A DNA stretch of 64,000 nucleotides from contig JARBUO010000002.1 of NCBI GenBank assembly GCA_029239605.1, forward strand, positions 1 to 64,000. The letters are read 5' to 3'. The notes under the pieces were generated by a model. That model searched no databases, was not told where the DNA came from, and saw only the letters and a list, made by a program, of their open reading frames with translations. Shown here piece after piece: positions 48,356 to 58,996 of the stretch. How positions within the stretch are numbered: the first letter of the stretch is position 1; each line of letters opens with the position of its first letter. This DNA is from Bacillota bacterium (GTDB taxonomy: Bacteria; Bacillota; Clostridia; Peptostreptococcales; Anaerovoracaceae). A program made the translations under genes and the position numbers.

Positions 48356-49456
48356 ATGAGGAAATTAAATTTAAAAGGAAAACATAACAGCTCTGCGATC
48401 CTGATTGGAAGGGGCATTCTGAATCAGGCAGGAGAACTCTGCAGAGCCGAGCTCTCTGGACGCAAGCTGCCTTCGGCAATTTGTGTAGTTACAGATTCCA
48501 ATGTGGCAGAGCTTTATTTAAAGGCTGTTTTGGAGCAACTTGCAATCTTCGAGGTTCCTGTGTACAGCCATGTGATCCCCGCAGGGGAAGAATTTAAAAA
48601 TCTGGATACTGTTTCTAAAATATATGAGGATCTGAGCGCAAACCGGTTTGGAAGGGACGATATGATCGTTGCCCTGGGCGGAGGGGTTACAGGAGATATT
48701 GCAGGGTTTACTGCCGCAACTTATATGCGGGGGATCAGACATTTGGTTCAGATTCCTACAACCTTGCTGGCCCAGGTTGATTCCTCCGTGGGTGGTAAGA
48801 CTGGTGTGGATCTTCCTCTTGGCAAAAATTTGGTTGGAGCATTTCGTCAGCCTGATGTGGTCCTGATCGATCCGGCGGTGCTTGACAGCCTTCCAGAGCA
48901 TATTTTTACCGGAGGTATGGCCGAGGTCATCAAATATGGCTGTATCTGGGATGAAGAAATTTTGGATCTGGCTAAAAAAGAAAACGGTTCTGCAGTTGAT
49001 TCCAAGCAGGAAAAAGAAAAACTGGAGTCTCTGATCGCACGGTGTGTTGCAATAAAAATTCGTGTTGTGGAAGAAGATGAGACGGAGGAGGGGCTTCGTA
49101 GAATTCTAAATTTTGGCCATACCATCGGCCATGGGCTGGAAAAATTAGCAGATTTCACGGATCTGTCCCATGGTGAAGCCGTTGCCATGGGCATGATTGC
49201 GGCGGCTCAAATGGGAGAGTCTGCGGGAATTACAGAAGAAGGCTGCTATGACAGACTGAAAACCCTTCTTCAAAGTTATGGCCTTCCCACAAAACTGCCA
49301 TATCCGGTAGCAGATATTTATCAGGCTATGATGGCCGACAAGAAGATACAGGGCGGGAGCATTCATTTTATCTTCATCGAGAATTTTGGAAAGACAGATA
49401 CCAGGAAACTGTCCGTTGAAGAACTCAGGCAGATGATGAAAGTGTTAGGTGATTGA
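48356..49456 (+). CDS. aroB: 3-dehydroquinate synthase
   Basis: IVALGGGVTGDIAGFTAATYMRGIRHLVQIPTTLLAQVDSSVGGKTGVDLPLGKN. Confidence 0.98.
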   Translation: MRKLNLKGKHNSSAILIGRGILNQAGELCRAELSGRKLPSAICVVTDSNVAELYLKAVLEQLAIFEVPVYSHVIPAGEEFKNLDTVSKIYEDLSANRFGRDDMIVALGGGVTGDIAGFTAATYMRGIRHLVQIPTTLLAQVDSSVGGKTGVDLPLGKNLVGAFRQPDVVLIDPAVLDSLPEHIFTGGMAEVIKYGCIWDEEILDLAKKENGSAVDSKQEKEKLESLIARCVAIKIRVVEEDETEEGLRRILNFGHTIGHGLEKLADFTDLSHGEAVAMGMIAAAQMGESAGITEEGCYDRLKTLLQSYGLPTKLPYPVADIYQAMMADKKIQGGSIHFIFIENFGKTDTRKLSVEELRQMMKVLGD

Positions 49457-49457
49457 G

Positions 49458-50591
49458 ATGGGAAGCACTTGGGGCAATCATATTAAAATATCAATATTCG
49501 GGGAATCCCACGGCAACGGAATCGGCGTCGTCATCGATGGCTTTCCTGCCGGGCACCCTTGTAATATGGAATTCATAAGAAGCGAGCTGGCCAGGCGGGC
49601 TCCCGGACAGAGCAGTCTGACCACAGGAAGACGAGAAGGGGATCAGCCCGAGATTCTTTCCGGAATGCTGGCAGATTCCGCTTCAGGCGAGCTTACGACC
49701 ACCGGGGCGCCAATTTGTATTGTCATCAGAAATACCGATACAAGAAGCGGGGATTATGAATCTCTACGCACGATTCCCAGACCCAGCCACAGTGACTATA
49801 CCGGACAGCTCAGATATCAGGGATTCAACGATATCAGAGGCGGAGGCCACTTTTCTGGAAGGCTGACGGCACCCATGGTATTTGCAGGGGCCCTTTGCAA
49901 AGATTACTTAAGAAGAAACTATCATATCGAAATCGGTTCTCACATTTATCAGATCGGTGATGTTAAGGATCATGCCTTTGATTACACTTCCGTCAGCAAA
50001 ACGGTACTGACTCAGTTGCAGCAAGCAGCATTCCCGGTTTTGGACCCGGAGTCAGAGCCAAAAATGAAGGAGACGGTAGACCTGGCAAGACGGGATCTTG
50101 ATTCTGTCGGAGGGGTGATAGAGTGTGCTGTGTCAGGTGTTTCAGCAGGTCTTGGAAGCCCGATGTTTTCCAATGTGGAGAGCCGAATTGCATCGATTTT
50201 GTATGGTGTTCCTGCCGTAAAAGGAGTCGAGTTTGGGCTTGGCTTTGAGATGGCGGAAAAACGAGGATCTGAGATAAATGACTGCTATGTGAAAAACAAC
50301 GATAACATTGAAACGCGAACCAATTACAATGGAGGTATTTCGGGAGGAATCACCACCGGAATGCCGATTATTGTACGGGCTGCGATTAAGCCCACACCTT
50401 CCATAAGCAGGGAACAGGCAACTTTGAACCTGAAGACCGGTGAGGAGGAACTGCTTAAGATTCATGGAAGACACGATCCTTGTATTGCCATGAGGGCGCC
50501 GGTTGTCATCGAATCAGCGGTGGCTCTTGCACTGCTTGACCTTTATTTAGAAGCCAGAGGGTATGCGACTGAGCAGTTTCAGCAGTTTTAA
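49458..50591 (+). CDS. aroC: Chorismate synthase
   Basis: MGSTWGNHIKISIFGESHGNGIGVVIDGFPAG; PSHSDYTGQLRYQGFNDIRGGGHFSGRLTA. Confidence 0.98.
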   Translation: MGSTWGNHIKISIFGESHGNGIGVVIDGFPAGHPCNMEFIRSELARRAPGQSSLTTGRREGDQPEILSGMLADSASGELTTTGAPICIVIRNTDTRSGDYESLRTIPRPSHSDYTGQLRYQGFNDIRGGGHFSGRLTAPMVFAGALCKDYLRRNYHIEIGSHIYQIGDVKDHAFDYTSVSKTVLTQLQQAAFPVLDPESEPKMKETVDLARRDLDSVGGVIECAVSGVSAGLGSPMFSNVESRIASILYGVPAVKGVEFGLGFEMAEKRGSEINDCYVKNNDNIETRTNYNGGISGGITTGMPIIVRAAIKPTPSISREQATLNLKTGEEELLKIHGRHDPCIAMRAPVVIESAVALALLDLYLEARGYATEQFQQF

Positions 50592-50670
50592 ATGAACCGA
50601 AACCTGCGCGGTGATTAAAAAACGCCTGTCAGGCGTGGATTGCCGTTCACATTGAAAGGAACCGCTTACT

Positions 50671-51789
50671 ATGACACTGAACGAATTGAGACACAAAATT
50701 GATGAGATCGATCTGCAAATGAAGGAACTGTTTCTGAAGAGAATGGGTATCGCAGAGGCAGTGGCTGAAAATAAATTGCAGACCGGTGATAAAATATTGA
50801 AACCCGAACGGGAGGCGGAGATTATACATCAGCTTACCGCCGATGTGCCCGGCGATTTGCAGGCATCATACGGAATCTTTCTCAGCAAATTGATGGAGGT
50901 CAGCAGAACACGCCAGTATCGTAAACTGCTGAATCTGGGTGCTGCCTTTGAGATGAATTATATTGAAAAGACCATTTCCATTGCTGAGGCTGTATATCAG
51001 GGACTGCCCTGTTCTTATTCAGAGACGGCGGTAAATCATCTGTTTCCCGACGCGGATATAAGCGCAGTGAATACCTTTGAGGATGTATTTCTCGCAATCA
51101 ACAGCGGCACTGCACAGGCGGGAGTGGTCCCATTGGAAAATACCACAGCCGGAGGCGTTTATGAGGTTTATGATTTGCTTCTCAGGCATGATCTATATAT
51201 CAATGCCTGTGAAATCATTCGTGTAAACCACTGCCTTGCTGCACTGCCAGGGACAGCGCTCTCTGACATTAAAACCGTATATTCTCACCCTCAGGCTATT
51301 GCCCAGAGCGCTGAATTTTTAAAGGCAAGAGGAATTGCAACCAGAGAGAGCAGCAATACAGCAGTTGCTGCCAAAGAGATTGCCGATGGGAACGACAAAA
51401 GCTGCGGTGCTGTTTGCTCAGTGAATGCAGCGGAGTGTTACGGTCTTACTGTTCTTGCAGAGGGAATTAACCATAATAAGGAGAACGCCACCAAGTTTGT
51501 AGCGGTTTCAAAACAACTCATTGTCGAGGAGCACCATGATCGAATCGCGGTGGTATTTGCCTGTCCGCATCGAAGCGGAAGTTTGGCAGGAGTTCTGGGT
51601 ATCTTTGGAGATTATGGGGTGAATTTGACAGAAATTCATTCCAGACCGGACGGGAAGAGTCCATGGGAGTATCTTTTCTATGTGGATTTTACCGGAAATC
51701 TCAAGGATGAGCACATAAGGGCGCTGATGTTTCAACTTACGGAAGAGCTTCCCTTTGTCAAAATCATTGGAAGCTATAAGAGTAAATAA
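50671..51789 (+). CDS. pheA: Bifunctional chorismate mutase/prephenate dehydratase
   Basis: N-terminal AroQ-type mutase (LNELRHKIDEIDLQMKELFLKRMGIAEAVAENK), prephenate dehydratase, ACT domain (GSLAGVLGIFGDYGVNLTEIHSRPDG). Confidence 0.95.
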   Translation: MTLNELRHKIDEIDLQMKELFLKRMGIAEAVAENKLQTGDKILKPEREAEIIHQLTADVPGDLQASYGIFLSKLMEVSRTRQYRKLLNLGAAFEMNYIEKTISIAEAVYQGLPCSYSETAVNHLFPDADISAVNTFEDVFLAINSGTAQAGVVPLENTTAGGVYEVYDLLLRHDLYINACEIIRVNHCLAALPGTALSDIKTVYSHPQAIAQSAEFLKARGIATRESSNTAVAAKEIADGNDKSCGAVCSVNAAECYGLTVLAEGINHNKENATKFVAVSKQLIVEEHHDRIAVVFACPHRSGSLAGVLGIFGDYGVNLTEIHSRPDGKSPWEYLFYVDFTGNLKDEHIRALMFQLTEELPFVKIIGSYKSK

Positions 51790-51923
51790 ATACGATCGTA
51801 AAGATCCGGCGATTATGGGTGAAAACTATTGGTTACGGGCAGAGCGTATCAAACCCTGACCCGTCGATAAGGTCGCAACCAATGTCCTTCCCCCTTTGAA
51901 TCATTAGAGAACAGGAGAAAAAC

Positions 51924-53198
51924 ATGGAACTGAAAGCATCAAAGGCACTCCAGGGCACCATTGACGTAGCACCTGATAAGTCGATTTCTCACAGAGCGGT
52001 GATGATGGGGTCCATTGCAAAAGGAACAACGGAAATCGATAATTTCCTTATGGGTGAGGATTGCCTTTCTACTATAGAATGCTTCCGGAAAATGGGAGTG
52101 CCCATTGAAATGAGAGGAAGCAGAGTAACGGTAACCGGAAGAGGACTGAGAGGATTACAGGAACCCAGAGAACTTCTTTATACCGGTAATTCCGGCACTA
52201 CAACCAGATTGCTGTGTGGCCTTTTAGCACCTCAGAACTTTACTTCCGTGCTGGATGGTGACGCTTCCATCCGAAAACGGCCCATGAACAGAGTCATTCA
52301 CCCATTGCAGGAAATGGGAGCGAAGCTTTCCGGAAGGGATGGCAGCTTTACGCCAATTACTATCACTGGGACAGCGCTAAAGGGAATCGAATATACCCTG
52401 CCCGTTGCAAGTGCTCAGCTGAAATCTGCTCTGATTCTTGCAGGCCTGTATGCTGAGGGGGATACAGTAATTCTTGAGCCAAAACCATCAAGAAATCATA
52501 CCGAGCTCATGATCAATGGATTTGGCGGAGCGATATCCACGGAGATCAATCGAATCACGGTAAAACCAGCGGAAGAACTCTACGGTCATAAAATTGTTGT
52601 ACCGGGAGACATTTCCTCTGCTGCGTTCTTTCTCGTTGCAGGGTTAATTGTTCCGGGCTCCGAAATCAGAATAAAGAATGTGGGCTTGAATCCCACAAGG
52701 ACTGGAATTCTAGATGTACTCAAAGCAATGGGAGCATCGATAACAATAGAAGAAAATAAACATAACATTGAACCCTCAGGTGATCTGATTGTGAAGCACT
52801 CTGTACTGCGGGGAACTGAAATTGGCGGTGATCTGATCCCTCGGCTTATCGACGAGCTACCCATACTGGCTGTTGCTGCAGCCTTTGCAGAAGGTACTAC
52901 TGTGATCAAGGATGCGGAGGAATTAAAGGTCAAGGAATCCAATCGGATTGACGCCATGGAAAAGGAACTGCAAAAAGCAGGAGTCGATGTAGCTGCTACA
53001 GAGGACGGCATGATTGTACGCGGAGGAAGGCCTGTCCATGGAGCAATTTTTGAAAGCTATCATGATCATCGGATTGCCATGTCCATGGCAGTACTGGCGC
53101 TGGCAGCAGAAGGCGACAGTCAAATCCGAAATCACCAGTGTATCAGTATCTCGTATCCCGGATTTTTTGATACCATTTCGTCTCTTCAAAACCGGTAA
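51924..53198 (+). CDS. aroA: 3-phosphoshikimate 1-carboxyvinyltransferase (EPSP synthase)
   Basis: DKSISHRAVMMGSIAKG, LYTGNSGTTTRLLCGLLA, KESNRIDAM, YHDHRIAMSMAVLAL. Confidence 0.98.
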   Translation: MELKASKALQGTIDVAPDKSISHRAVMMGSIAKGTTEIDNFLMGEDCLSTIECFRKMGVPIEMRGSRVTVTGRGLRGLQEPRELLYTGNSGTTTRLLCGLLAPQNFTSVLDGDASIRKRPMNRVIHPLQEMGAKLSGRDGSFTPITITGTALKGIEYTLPVASAQLKSALILAGLYAEGDTVILEPKPSRNHTELMINGFGGAISTEINRITVKPAEELYGHKIVVPGDISSAAFFLVAGLIVPGSEIRIKNVGLNPTRTGILDVLKAMGASITIEENKHNIEPSGDLIVKHSVLRGTEIGGDLIPRLIDELPILAVAAAFAEGTTVIKDAEELKVKESNRIDAMEKELQKAGVDVAATEDGMIVRGGRPVHGAIFESYHDHRIAMSMAVLALAAEGDSQIRNHQCISISYPGFFDTISSLQNR

Positions 53199-53396
53199 GG
53201 GGATAGGGGCAGTGTTTTATTTTTTTTAAAAAGAATAGGGAATCGGTATAAAAACATTAGCAAAAGGGCAAAAATATTCCTGTGTAGCACGCCCGATTTG
53301 CATCTTGTATTACGATTGCACCGGGGCGGTAAAATCAAAAAGCTGCAATTTGCATCTTTCTGCTTCCAAATGAAGCAGAATAAGACATGAAAAGGC

Positions 53397-53425
53397 TTTA
53401 CTTTGAGGCATAGATATGGTAATAT
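53397..53425 (+). promoter_or_regulatory. Promoter for rpsO-pnp
   Basis: TTTACT - 17 nt - TAATAT. Confidence 0.5.
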
Positions 53426-53515
53426 TTATTGTCAATACTTACCTTCCGCTGAGTTCTGCGACTCTCCGACGCTGGTACACGGCAGAAGGTGAAAAAAAGA
53501 AAAGGAGAAAGAAAA

Positions 53516-53782
53516 ATGATTGACCAGACTAAAAAAGCGCAAATTATCGAAGAATTTAAGACAAAAGAAGGAGATACTGGATCTCCTGAAGTTCAGATTG
53601 CAATTCTTACTTACAGAATCAATGATTTGAACGAGCATCTGAAGATTCACAAAAAAGACCACCACTCCAGAAGAGGTCTGTTAAAAATGGTAGGTCAGAG
53701 AAGAAACCTTCTTAATTACCTCAAGAACAAGGATCTGGACAGATACAGAGGTCTGATTGCTCGTTTGGGATTAAGAAAATAA
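53516..53782 (+). CDS. rpsO: 30S ribosomal protein S15
   Basis: [63 protein letters not shown]. Confidence 0.98.
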   Translation: MIDQTKKAQIIEEFKTKEGDTGSPEVQIAILTYRINDLNEHLKIHKKDHHSRRGLLKMVGQRRNLLNYLKNKDLDRYRGLIARLGLRK

Positions 53783-53793
53783 TTCTAAAAATC

Positions 53794-53817
53794 AAAGGCG
53801 GGGGAATTCCCCGCCTT
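53794..53817. terminator. Palindromic terminator-like hairpin after rpsO
   Basis: AAAGGCGGGGAATTCCCCGCCTTT perfect 24-nt palindrome. Confidence 0.7.
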
Positions 53818-54152
53818 TCATTTAATACTATTTACAATTTAATTTATAGACAACAAAGTTGTCTATAGGCGGCGTTGCCTTTTTTCCGCAGCTTTAGCGG
53901 CAATGGAAAAACGGACAGCAGGGAGCAAACGCGAGTTGGAGTCCCGAAGGGGCGTTGCCGTAAGGAAAATAGTATTGTATTGTTTTCAAAATACAATCCA
54001 TGTTTTCATTTGAAAACAGTATAAGCGAGCAGCTCAATGAATTCAGGACAGTCGATTCTTGGGAAAAACGCAAACAACGCGGGTAACCGCCTGTGCCGGA
54101 GAGCACATGTAGAGTAAAAACAGGAAGAAAAATTAACAGGAGGAAGTTGTTA

Positions 54153-56252
54153 ATGAGATTTGAAGATTACAGAACATTTAGAACAGCAGTAGGCGGAAGA
54201 TTACTGCAGCTTGAAATTGGCAAGGTATGCCAGTTGGCAGGCGGTGCGGTGATGGTAAAATACGGAGACACTGTGGTAAACGTTACCGCTACTGCTTCTG
54301 CAGAACCCAGAGCCGATATCGACTTTTTCCCTCTTAGTGTGGACTATGAGGAAAGAATGTATGCTGCAGGGAAAATACCCGGCGGCTTTATCAAAAGAGA
54401 AGGAAGACCTTCCGAAAAAGCAATCCTGAGTTCAAGATTGATTGACAGACCAATTAGACCGCTTTTCCCAAAGGGCTTTTATAATGACGTACAGGTGGTT
54501 GCCACAGTAATGTGCGTCGACCCTGACTGCTCACCGGAAATCGTCGGCATGATCGGTTCCTCAGTGGCATTATCTATTTCTGATATTCCATTCGAAGGAC
54601 CTACAGCGTCAGTACTCATCGGCCTTGTTGACGGAGAATACATTGTAAACCCGACCTTGGCACAGAGAGAAGCCAGTGATCTTCATCTGGTTGTATCCGG
54701 TACAAAAGAAGCCATCATGATGGTAGAAGCCGGTGCCAATGAGGTGTCTGAGGAAGTTGTTCTCGAAGGCATCATGTTTGCCCATGAAGAAATTAAAAAA
54801 ATCATCGAATTTATCGAAGAGGTAGTATCTGAAGTTGGCAAGCCGAAAAGAGAAGTAGTCCTTTACAAAGTTTCAGAAGAGATTGAAACGGCAGTGAAGG
54901 AATATGCTTCCGCGAAGATGAGAGCGGCGATACAGACCTATGACAAACAGGAACGACTGGATAATATGGATGCAGTTGAAAAGGAAGCGAAAGCGTACTT
55001 TGCAGAAATTTATCCTGATAATAAAAAAGATATTGCTGCAGTATTATACAGCATTACAAAAGAGCAGGTCAGAAGCCTCATCCTTGATGATGGCATCAGA
55101 CCGGACAATAGAAAGTCTGATGAAATCAGACCAATCTGGTGTGAAACCGGCATACTCCCCAGAACCCATGGGACAGGCCTGTTTACAAGAGGTCAAACTC
55201 AGGTTCTTTCTGTAACAACAGTGGGACCAATGGGTGAAGCCCAGACCATCGATGGTATTGGCGAGGAAGTAGAAAAGAGATATATGCATCACTATAACTT
55301 CCCTCCTTACAGTGTCGGTGAAGCAAGACCAATGAGAAGCCCGGGAAGACGTGAAATCGGTCACGGTGCCCTCGCAGAAAGAGCGCTGATTCCAGTCCTT
55401 CCAAGTGTTGAGGAATTCCCATATGCCATCAGAGTGGTATCTGATGTGCTTGCTTCCAACGGAAGCACATCGCAGGCCTCTGTTTGCGGAAGCACCCTTT
55501 CCCTGATGGATGCAGGCGTACCGATCAAAGCCCCTGTAGCAGGAATCGCCATGGGACTGATCGAGCGCGTTGAGCCCGACGGATCAAGCAAGATTGCAAT
55601 CCTTTCCGATATTCAGGGAATGGAAGACTTCCTTGGAGACATGGACTTTAAGGTAGCAGGTACCGCAAAGGGGATCACTGCCATTCAGATGGACATCAAG
55701 GTTCACGGACTTTCCAGAAAAATCCTTCAGGATGCACTGGCCCAGGCCCATGAAGGCAGAATGTTCATTATGGAAAAGATGCTGGAAGAACTTCCGGAAC
55801 CAAGGAAGGAAATGTCACCTTATGCACCAAGAATCATCTCCATGCAGATCGACCCAGACAAGATCAGAACCGTTATCGGACCGGGAGGCAAGACCATCAA
55901 CAGGATTATTGCTGAGACCGGCGTAAAAATCGATATCAACGACGACGGACTTGTTTATATCGCTGCTCCTGACATGGAATCTGCAGGTAAGGGCGTAAAA
56001 GCCATCGAACTTCTTGTGAAGGAAGTAGAAGTTGGTGAAACTTATGAGGGAAAAGTCACAAGACTTATGAACTTTGGAGCTTTCATTGAAATTCTGCCCG
56101 GCAAAGAAGGCTTGCTGCACATTTCCAAGATGGCTAAGGAGAGAGTTGAAAAGGTTGAAGATGTGATGAACATTGGAGATGTGGTGAAAGTAAAGGTAAC
56201 AGAAATCGACAGCCAGAACAGAATCAATTTGTCAAGAAAAGAACTGCTCTAA
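54153..56252 (+). CDS. pnp: Polyribonucleotide nucleotidyltransferase (PNPase)
   Basis: [76 protein letters not shown] and S1 domains. Confidence 0.98.
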   Translation: MRFEDYRTFRTAVGGRLLQLEIGKVCQLAGGAVMVKYGDTVVNVTATASAEPRADIDFFPLSVDYEERMYAAGKIPGGFIKREGRPSEKAILSSRLIDRPIRPLFPKGFYNDVQVVATVMCVDPDCSPEIVGMIGSSVALSISDIPFEGPTASVLIGLVDGEYIVNPTLAQREASDLHLVVSGTKEAIMMVEAGANEVSEEVVLEGIMFAHEEIKKIIEFIEEVVSEVGKPKREVVLYKVSEEIETAVKEYASAKMRAAIQTYDKQERLDNMDAVEKEAKAYFAEIYPDNKKDIAAVLYSITKEQVRSLILDDGIRPDNRKSDEIRPIWCETGILPRTHGTGLFTRGQTQVLSVTTVGPMGEAQTIDGIGEEVEKRYMHHYNFPPYSVGEARPMRSPGRREIGHGALAERALIPVLPSVEEFPYAIRVVSDVLASNGSTSQASVCGSTLSLMDAGVPIKAPVAGIAMGLIERVEPDGSSKIAILSDIQGMEDFLGDMDFKVAGTAKGITAIQMDIKVHGLSRKILQDALAQAHEGRMFIMEKMLEELPEPRKEMSPYAPRIISMQIDPDKIRTVIGPGGKTINRIIAETGVKIDINDDGLVYIAAPDMESAGKGVKAIELLVKEVEVGETYEGKVTRLMNFGAFIEILPGKEGLLHISKMAKERVEKVEDVMNIGDVVKVKVTEIDSQNRINLSRKELL

Positions 56253-56321
56253 ACAAAAGGATTCATGCTAATCGCAGAAAGCCTTTTTGCAGAGAGCAAA
56301 ATCATAGTAACAGTATTACTG

Positions 56322-56358
56322 AAAAGGATGCTTTTTCTGAGCGAAAAAGCATCCTTTT
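56322..56358 (+). terminator. Terminator after pnp
   Basis: AAAAGGATGCTTTTT-ctgagcg-AAAAAGCATCCTTTT. Confidence 0.9.
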
Positions 56359-56545
56359 GTATGATTTTGATTTTTTTTCAGGCGTTAAATTCCAAATGTA
56401 ACGGAAGTGTAACTTTAACTGCCCCTGGTTTGATGATAGAATGTTGATAGTATCGGTTGACAGGGTACAAATTCAGCGAATTCCTTGTCAGCCGATGCAA
56501 TACGTAAGGATTAAAGCAGAAAAGAGTTAGGGGGTTAAGGGATTC

Positions 56546-58978
56546 ATGGCGTTTAAAAGCAGCAGAAAAGTCACAGCAGGGGTCTTGACGGCAGCGATGC
56601 TTGCCGGAACATTTTTAACAGGTTTTACATATCAAGACGGAATCGGGAATGTTTATTATCAAACAAAATCCGAAATTTACAACGATACATATTATTATGA
56701 ACAACTTGCCGGGCACAGTGCGAACGGTATTGAAAGGGCATACTACGTTCATGCGGATACGGCAAACACGGATTTGATTCCTTTTGTTTTCGAAGGGGAA
56801 GTAACCGGTATGTATACCATGAACACCATGGTAAGCACCTTGGAAGCCCAGGGCTATAAGGTGGTAGCCGGAATCAACGGGGACCTGTACGATATGGCAT
56901 CAGGTACGCCCAAAGGACTTACGATTCATAACGGCAAAGTGAAAACTTCGGGATATGCACCGGAATATGTTATATCCTTTAATCATAACGGAGAAGCGTC
57001 ATTGGAGCAAGTAAACGTAGGCTATACGCTGAAAGGAATCATCAATGTTCCAACGGTAGTGCCTGTTGACCAGATGGTGACAGATCCTAATTCTCAGGCG
57101 AATAACGGACAAACTTCTGAGGGAGCGGTAACCCCGCCGGCGCAGACTGGTGCGACGCAGACCATCTATGTTCCCACGGAATACACCGCACAGATCGGCT
57201 ACTTTAATGTACCCCACGGCGGGGCGAAGGCCCTTCATTTATTCAACCGGCAATATGCCGCATCCACAAAGACCTCCCAGACATCCGTTGAAGTAATTTT
57301 GGATGCCGGATCCGTAGAAAATGCTGAACCGGGCATTGGCGGTGCTATTACCGCTACGGTTGTGGAAGTGCGAAATGGCAATTTTAATACGCCCATAGGA
57401 GATAATCAACTGGTGCTCTCAGCAGCAGGGGACTCACCCTATGCAGTGCCAATTTCACAGCTGGTTCCGGGAAGCACAGTGGAAATTTCCGTAGATGACT
57501 GGGGCAGTGGCAATTTGAGAAACAGTGCGGAGGCACTTGGTGTATATTATGTTTTGTATAAGGATGGGCAGTATATTACACCGGGTACAAATCTGAATCC
57601 CAGAACGATTATCGGCATTAAGCCTGACGGAAGCATTCTCCTTTATGTTCTGGACGGAAGACAGGCTAATTTTTCAACCGGCCTTGGATTAACAGATGTT
57701 GCAAAACATCTTGTGGCTCTTGGCTGCAGCACCGTTGTAAATATGGACGGCGGCGGTTCTACCGTAATCAATGCCAGAGAGGGCGGACTTGACGCAAAAG
57801 CAGTACAGAAGAATTCTCCTTCCGGCGGGACACAAAGAAAGACTACAAACGGACTCCTTCTTGTTTATAAGGGCGGCGGCGGTTCCGAGGCAGAAAACCT
57901 TCATACCTATGCAGCACAGCCCCTGGCCATGCCTGGTGCAGATATTCAGCTGACAACCTACGCTTCCAATGAAAGCTACGAGCCCGTCAGCCTTCGGAGA
58001 ACTGTCGAATACCGTGTGGATGAGGATCAGACGGAAAGTTCTGTGGACCAGAACGGACTGTTTACTGCTGGAAGCAGCGCAGGAACAGCCATTGTGGCTG
58101 CGGAAAGCGGAGATCTGAAAACAACGGTAGAGATTGGAATTGAAAAGGATATCACATTCACCACCAATGTTCAGAATCTGGTCATCGATCCGGGAAAAAC
58201 TTCGGACGTCAATGTGACTGCAAAATTCGGGTATGCTCCCATTGCAAGCAAGGACAGCCTCTTTAAGTGGAGCTGTGATTCCACCATCGGTACCATCGAT
58301 GCCAACGGTCTTTTTACAGCGACCGCTGAATCGGGTCTGACAGGAAACATTTATGTGGAATACAACGGAACCACAAAAACAATACCGGTCCAGGTTGGCG
58401 CATCCATTGTTGATTTTGCGGATACAAAAACCCACTGGGCGAGAGAATATATCGGTAAACTTGCTGCGAGAGGAATCGTAAACGGTATGGGAGGCAACTA
58501 TTACCTGCCGGATGATTCTCTTACAAGAGCGCAGTTCCTGACCATGCTGGCAAAGACCATCTACGGTCTTGACACGAAACAAACAGTGCCTGCAGGCTTT
58601 ACAGACGTTCCTGAATCAGAATGGTTCTACAGTTACGTAAACTGGGGCTTTGCAAATGGTATTGTAAAGGGTATTGATGAGACCACCTTTGCTCCCAATG
58701 AGAAAATCACAAGAGAGCAGATGGCCATCATGATGAATAACTTTGCGAATTACACAAGCCTGGTTCTTCCGGAGACCAATGCAACGGTGAACTTCACTGA
58801 CGCTTCTCTGATCAGTCCTTGGGCTACGGATTCCGTAACCAAGATTGTATCATCGGGTATCATGGGCGGCTACCCGGAAGGAAATTACATCCCTCAGGGA
58901 AATGCAACAAGAGCAGAGGCAGCTACCGTTGTCTACAAAATGATTAACATCAGAGACAATATCGCAAAGAATAAATAA
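56546..58978 (+). CDS. Secreted phosphodiester glycosidase (NAGPA)-family protein with Big-like domain and three C-terminal SLH domains
   Basis: Signal peptide; IGIKPDGSILLYVLDGRQANFSTGLGLTDVAKHLVALGCSTVVNMDGGGSTV; FADTKTHWAREYIGKLAARGIVNG-type SLH x3. Confidence 0.92.
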   Translation: MAFKSSRKVTAGVLTAAMLAGTFLTGFTYQDGIGNVYYQTKSEIYNDTYYYEQLAGHSANGIERAYYVHADTANTDLIPFVFEGEVTGMYTMNTMVSTLEAQGYKVVAGINGDLYDMASGTPKGLTIHNGKVKTSGYAPEYVISFNHNGEASLEQVNVGYTLKGIINVPTVVPVDQMVTDPNSQANNGQTSEGAVTPPAQTGATQTIYVPTEYTAQIGYFNVPHGGAKALHLFNRQYAASTKTSQTSVEVILDAGSVENAEPGIGGAITATVVEVRNGNFNTPIGDNQLVLSAAGDSPYAVPISQLVPGSTVEISVDDWGSGNLRNSAEALGVYYVLYKDGQYITPGTNLNPRTIIGIKPDGSILLYVLDGRQANFSTGLGLTDVAKHLVALGCSTVVNMDGGGSTVINAREGGLDAKAVQKNSPSGGTQRKTTNGLLLVYKGGGGSEAENLHTYAAQPLAMPGADIQLTTYASNESYEPVSLRRTVEYRVDEDQTESSVDQNGLFTAGSSAGTAIVAAESGDLKTTVEIGIEKDITFTTNVQNLVIDPGKTSDVNVTAKFGYAPIASKDSLFKWSCDSTIGTIDANGLFTATAESGLTGNIYVEYNGTTKTIPVQVGASIVDFADTKTHWAREYIGKLAARGIVNGMGGNYYLPDDSLTRAQFLTMLAKTIYGLDTKQTVPAGFTDVPESEWFYSYVNWGFANGIVKGIDETTFAPNEKITREQMAIMMNNFANYTSLVLPETNATVNFTDASLISPWATDSVTKIVSSGIMGGYPEGNYIPQGNATRAEAATVVYKMINIRDNIAKNK

Positions 58979-58996
58979 TAGGAAGCAGCGTTATAA

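Noticed and set aside
57689-58582. 297-aa minus-strand ORF
   Set aside because: Antisense to the SLH glycosidase gene; Cys/Ser-rich translation typical of a shadow ORF.
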